36,314 bases of DNA. Source: JACQCV01 sp964634555 (GTDB taxonomy: Bacteria > Patescibacteriota > Minisyncoccia > Phycocordibacterales > UBA12445). Shown in pieces: positions 34,301 through 36,314 of the stretch. The DNA is taken from assembly GCA_964634555.1 (NCBI GenBank), contig CAZWJJ010000001.1:1-36314 (forward strand), given 5' to 3'. The notes beneath the pieces are model-generated. The model did not search any database. It was not told the origin of the DNA and was given only the letters and a program-made list of their open reading frames with translations. The translations under genes were made by a program, and so were the position numbers. Position 1 is the stretch's first letter. Every line of letters starts with the position of its first letter.

Positions 34301-34565
34301 TAATTCTAAGCGGGGCATCTAAAGAGAGTTTATTTGCTTTAGCAAAATGCTCATCATATTTCGGCTGATCCAATTGAAAATCTAAAAATTCAAGCTCAAA
34401 CTTCTTACCAGTATAATCCTTTATAGGTGAAAACTCCTTGAACAGCTCGGCCAAGCCGCTCTCGATCACCCACTTATAGGAATTTCTCTGCATCTCAACC
34501 AGATCAGGAAGCTTGATCATCGGTTTTTTGTAGTGAGAGAAAAATTTCTTCTTTATCAGTTCCAT
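31389..34565 (-). CDS. rpoB: RNA polymerase beta subunit
   Basis: A 1058-residue beta subunit, short compared with E. coli (1342) because lineage-specific insertions are absent; similar short forms are usual in CPR bacteria. Conserved parts: the protrusion (VERVIVPQLARSFGVFF), fork/rifampicin region (384-405), PGGLTRERAGFEVRDVH, RVCPIQTPEGPNIGLI, the GEKSRDVKDSSLRMEHG segment, the active-site GDKLAGRHGNKG and the C-terminal GGRAQGGGQRFGEMEVWALEGYG. In the rifampicin region G390 replaces Asp516 and A396 replaces Ser522 (E. coli numbering), while Q387, H400 and S405 match Q513, H526 and S531. It is preceded by a ~240-base leader from a near-consensus promoter. Confidence 0.96.
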   Translation of the reverse strand: MELIKKKFFSHYKKPMIKLPDLVEMQRNSYKWVIESGLAELFKEFSPIKDYTGKKFELEFLDFQLDQPKYDEHFAKANKLSLDAPLRIKVRLTNKSSGGEKEQEIFLADLPVMTDHGTFIINGVERVIVPQLARSFGVFFTANEIKGRKYFGAKIIPVRGAWIEIESEADGNIYVRVDRKRKFPISSLLRIFSELPDKEIMEQLSYIDKTFTNGVPFIKNSFGKDTAKTIDESYLEVYKRLRDSDIVTISSAKEFIKDLFSGERYDLSLVGRFRFNKRFEKPIGQKDLDVRTLSLEDFAVILNHINNLNNTAGAKEDDIDHLGLRRVRAIGEMLQLKMRVGMSQMKRNIQDRMSTVDEDTTLPIQLVSPRPLQARIKEFFNTNQLSQFMGQGNILAELEHLRRLSAFGPGGLTRERAGFEVRDVHTSHYGRVCPIQTPEGPNIGLILTLSSYAKVNDLGIIETPYIKVKNGKITDEVTYMNALEEEVYNIAHAAVKYDDNGKLLEEHIEARVDTAPGLVKKEDVDYIDVSANQAFSIATSMVPFLEHNNANRALMGSNMQKQATPCIIAEAPLVATGIEQEAATTTGRLILAKREGVVSKMDARSVTIKSEKGEDKYDLVNYSRTNDFTVFHQRPTVEVGQKVKKGDLLADTTSSDQGQIALGQNIFVAFMTWQGANYEDAIIISERLVRNSKFTSIHIEEFAVNVRDTKLGPEVTTHDIPNVGEGRLKNLDEDGIIKVGAEVHPNDILVGNITPKGETELTPEERLLRSIFGEKSRDVKDSSLRMEHGKRGRVIGVKVFSRDRGDKLESGIIKKIYIEIAQLRNISVGDKLAGRHGNKGIISRILPVEDMPYTEDGTPIDMILTPLGVPSRMNLGQIFEMHLGLAANTLGYQAITPAFQGVTEQEIKSELKTAGFPETGKVKLFDGQTGEAYEQHIAIGYMYILKLHHMVEDKIHMRSVGPYSLITQQPLGGRAQGGGQRFGEMEVWALEGYGSAYTLREMLTIKSDDITGRSAAFDAIVKGEKVRTPNIPASFNVLLNELRGLALDVELENIKKDN

Positions 34566-34806
34566 ATCGATTATGTAAAATTAATAATGAAAATTACGCA
34601 AAAAATCCCCAGACAGTTCCGGGTTCCATTCTTCAGGTGAAATACCTTGAAGTTTTGTTTAGTTTAATGTGCAAGATAAGCTAAACTTATTTCAAAAAAT
34701 TCTTGAAAATCCGCCAAATTTAGCTTGATAATCAAGAAGATTTCTGAAAACTGATAAATTGTGACTGAATCCTCAATACACCATTAACTCAATCTTGCAA
34801 GGATTA
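34566..34806 (-). promoter_or_regulatory. Long rpoBC leader with several hairpins
   Basis: Between the predicted transcription start (about 34806) and the rpoB ATG there are ~240 bases without a sizeable ORF. It holds CTTGAT-A-ATCAAG (34724-34736), a pair AAGCTAAA/TTTAGCTT (34678-34685, 34719-34726), a hairpin at 34631-34652 (CTTCAGGT/ACCTTGAAG) and the terminator-like hairpin at 34600-34623. A very short frame (34629-34594, MEPGTVWGFFA) overlaps that last hairpin and could be a leader peptide, though there is little to support it. Confidence 0.5.
34600..34623 (-). terminator. Terminator-like hairpin (possible attenuator) before rpoB
   Basis: On the minus strand CCCGGA, a four-base loop and TCTGGG form a 6-bp stem (one G-U pair) at 34623-34608, followed shortly by six Ts (34605-34600). 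It lies downstream of the rpoB promoter and 34 bases before the ATG, so it would act as an attenuator; no gene lies between promoter and hairpin. Confidence 0.5.
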
Positions 34807-34812
34807 CGCAAT

Positions 34813-34841
34813 AGTATATACAACACCACTTTATTTGTCAA
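34813..34841 (-). promoter_or_regulatory. Strong rpoBC promoter
   Basis: On the minus strand a perfect TTGACA (34841-34836), a 17-base spacer and TATACT (34818-34813): the best sigma70-type match in the window. Predicted start near 34806. Confidence 0.8.
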
Positions 34842-34923
34842 CAATGTATGTGGATAATTCCTTTGACAAACTGTAATCAGATTTATCGCCGAGGTAAGGT
34901 GAGAGAAATGAAAAATAACCAAT

Positions 34924-35193
34924 TGTCATTGCGAGGAGTTTACGACGCCCCTGTCTGTCATTGCGAGGAGCTTGCGACGAAGCAATCTCCAACAATTAAT
35001 TGACAGGGATTGCCACGCTCCCTGCGGTCGCTCGCAATGACACTAGGCTATGTTGTAGTATTACAGCGCATATTTGTCACCGCGAAGAATGGAATGCCGA
35101 AACTTGTTATTTGTCATTGCGAGGAGTTTACGACGAAGCAATCTCTTTCCGCAACTATAATTACGTAGATTGCTTCGCAGAGCTCGCAACGAC
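34924..35193. repeat. Cluster of five dispersed-repeat copies in both orientations
   Basis: Copies at 34924-34947 (truncated), 34956-34988, 35008-35042 (inverted), 35112-35145 and 35167-35193 (inverted, degenerate). They share TGTCATTGCGAGGAG...CGACGAAGCAATCT with the copies near tgt. They fill most of the gene-free stretch between the rpoB promoter and the surface-protein gene (34842-35328). Spacing is irregular and orientation mixed, so this is not a CRISPR array. An open frame at 35000-35284 runs through these repeats and is not a gene. Confidence 0.8.
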
Positions 35194-35328
35194 GCTCGGA
35201 TCGATTCTACTTTACTTTATTTCCAAAACGAGGAGAGTAAAAAAGGGATTAAATACCCCCATGGCTCTGGCACGACCTATGTGAGCGAAGCGAACTCTGT
35301 TTTCAGCTTGCCCTAGGGTTAATACCCT

Positions 35329-36314
35329 TTATTGGATCGGTGTAGTAGATGTACCTTCATTAGAAGTCGATGAACTGTCTGTACTTGTGCCTGACTGATC
35401 CTGCCCGACAACTGTTACAGTTCGAACTACTTGATTTGCCTTATTACCTGCATTATCCACGGCATCGTAAGTCAACTCATAAACTCCCGGTGTAGTAGTA
35501 TCGACTGACCCCGTAACATGATAACCCAAATTATGATCTACATTATCAGTAACATTCGCTCCAAGATCTACAAAATTATCTCCGATATTTACTGTTGAAG
35601 TAGAATTGCCATTGAGCTGTATAACCGGTAGTTCAGTGTCAGTTGAGGTGGAAATTGTATTTATGCTATTTCCACCAATACTATTTTTATCCAACAGTGC
35701 CTTAAACTCATCTCTCGTTACACATACATCGTCAACACAAAGTTTCTTTGTGGTAAATGTATCAGCAAATAAGTTAACGAAGTGTGTTATACCATTATCA
35801 ATGTAAGCTCCCATGGCTGATAATATATCGGAAATAGAAGTAACTGTTTTATCTTCAGGCATGTTTTTCATAATCTGGCCAAGATCCATCTGTTGTTCGA
35901 GTTTTACAAAAACCATGATTTTACCTGTTTGTTCATTTGTTCCGTCGAAAGGCTCGAGTGCGATACCAATAGTCTCGCCAGTTGTCGTAGCTTTCATACC
36001 TATTCCAGACTGTGAAGAAATAGAAATTTTATCACCTACAGCAATCGGGCCATTTTCAAAATTAACCATAATTGGTACTCGTCCCACCAAAGCCAGAGGA
36101 GCCTTATCACCCTGCTTATAAATATCTTTAGTTGTCGGAGCTCCAAAACTTGATTGAGAACCCTCAAAAACTACAGCCGGATTAGATGAAACTATGCCTA
36201 ATATTGTTTTAGAATTTACACTAGCCTTAACCAATCTAAAAGGTGCGTCAGAAGCAAGAGCTACTACATCTCCTGGTTTGAGATCTTCTCCGGCTATGTA
36301 GGATTCTGCTAAGT
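35329..36314 (-). CDS. Large secreted/surface protein, C-terminal part (5' end outside window)
   Basis: The frame is open from the window end to a TAA at 35329, so this is the last ~328 residues of a longer protein. A TTG at 36234 is not its start: coding continues upstream (LAESYIAGEDLKPGDVVALA). Order: an LAExY...GDVVAL domain with PLALVGRVPI and GPIAVGDKIS, seen at the ends of many CPR surface proteins; a segment with LCVDDVCVTRDEFKALL; then an Ig-like DUF5011-type domain (LPVIQLNG...NIGDNFVDLGANVTDN, GVYELTYDAVDNAGN). The tail is Ser/Thr-rich (GTSTDSSSTSNEGTSTTPIQ). No LPxTG or C-terminal membrane anchor is visible. Likely extracellular, perhaps adhesive or fibre-like; the role is inferred from domain type only. 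Confidence 0.8.
   Translation of the reverse strand, partial: LAESYIAGEDLKPGDVVALASDAPFRLVKASVNSKTILGIVSSNPAVVFEGSQSSFGAPTTKDIYKQGDKAPLALVGRVPIMVNFENGPIAVGDKISISSQSGIGMKATTTGETIGIALEPFDGTNEQTGKIMVFVKLEQQMDLGQIMKNMPEDKTVTSISDILSAMGAYIDNGITHFVNLFADTFTTKKLCVDDVCVTRDEFKALLDKNSIGGNSINTISTSTDTELPVIQLNGNSTSTVNIGDNFVDLGANVTDNVDHNLGYHVTGSVDTTTPGVYELTYDAVDNAGNKANQVVRTVTVVGQDQSGTSTDSSSTSNEGTSTTPIQ

Noticed and set aside
34924..35193. Possible CRISPR array
   Set aside because: The repeats are in both orientations, vary in sequence and length, have irregular spacing, and also occur near 541-713 and 10432; no cas gene is present.
35000..35284. Open frame of 94 codons on the plus strand
   Set aside because: It runs through the dispersed repeats, with no ribosome site and no recognisable protein character.
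1..36314. tRNA or rRNA genes
   Set aside because: I scanned for T-loop-like GGTTCGAATC strings and conserved rRNA segments. The only near match (around 9806, in pyrH) lies in coding sequence without a cloverleaf, so none is reported.

Overview
The window looks like part of a small-genome bacterium of the Candidate Phyla Radiation (Patescibacteria), most likely a Parcubacteria/Paceibacteria-type lineage. The basis is the short RpoB (about 1058 residues), an archaeal-type AspRS, an L32 beginning MVIRMRHT, a NusB fused to a Nudix-like domain, almost no Shine-Dalgarno sequences, AT-rich DNA, and a large secreted protein of the type common in this group. TGA serves as a stop (ftsW, trpS), so this is not one of the lineages that read UGA as glycine. 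The sequence is a draft: two runs of ten Ns (4760-4769 and 21474-21483) interrupt dnaE and aspS, and the flank of the first carries foreign-looking DNA.

Layout. 1-730: tail of an unrecognised gene, a terminator and three copies of a dispersed repeat. 730-2426 (+): tgt and an MgtC/SapB-family membrane protein. 2431-5849 (-): dnaE, broken by a gap and a UppS-like fragment. 5882-6469 (+): rnhB, divergent from dnaE. 6548-7070 (-): two small unknown genes with strong ribosome binding sites and their own terminator. 7227-10413 (+): rpmF, nusB-nudix, rnc, pyrH and a P-loop kinase. From 10663 to the end every gene lies on the minus strand: an unknown protein with a nuclease-like core, a small membrane protein, then (in transcription order) trpS, aspS, scpA, scpB, a D,D-carboxypeptidase, mraY, an ATP-grasp ligase, ftsW, murG, gltX and an M23 peptidase. 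Further upstream are rpoB, rpoC (with an in-frame stop), dnaG, rpoD and cdaA. The window closes with the C-terminal part of a large extracellular protein.

How the genes work together. The 12147-23795 block joins aminoacylation (TrpRS, AspRS, GluRS), condensin accessory factors (ScpA/ScpB) and lipid II synthesis and septal growth (MraY, MurG, FtsW, D,D-carboxypeptidase, M23 hydrolase). An ATP-grasp ligase sits between mraY and ftsW, where many bacteria carry murD. The 23855-34565 block holds the transcription and replication core: beta, beta', primase and the housekeeping sigma factor, followed by the c-di-AMP cyclase. The rpmF block joins a ribosomal protein, antitermination, RNA processing and nucleotide kinases.

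Main points for a second look: (1) sigma70-type promoters whose -10 box ends 6-8 bases before the start codon, implying leaderless mRNAs; (2) an in-frame TAA in the rudder region of rpoC; (3) a UppS fragment spliced into dnaE beside an assembly gap; (4) the NusB-Nudix fusion with a degenerate Nudix box; (5) the ATP-grasp ligase in the murD position; (6) a roughly 240-base rpoB leader with a terminator-like hairpin; (7) a dispersed ATTGC...GCAAT-ended repeat confined to intergenic DNA. I see no complete, clearly novel defence or mobile system here.
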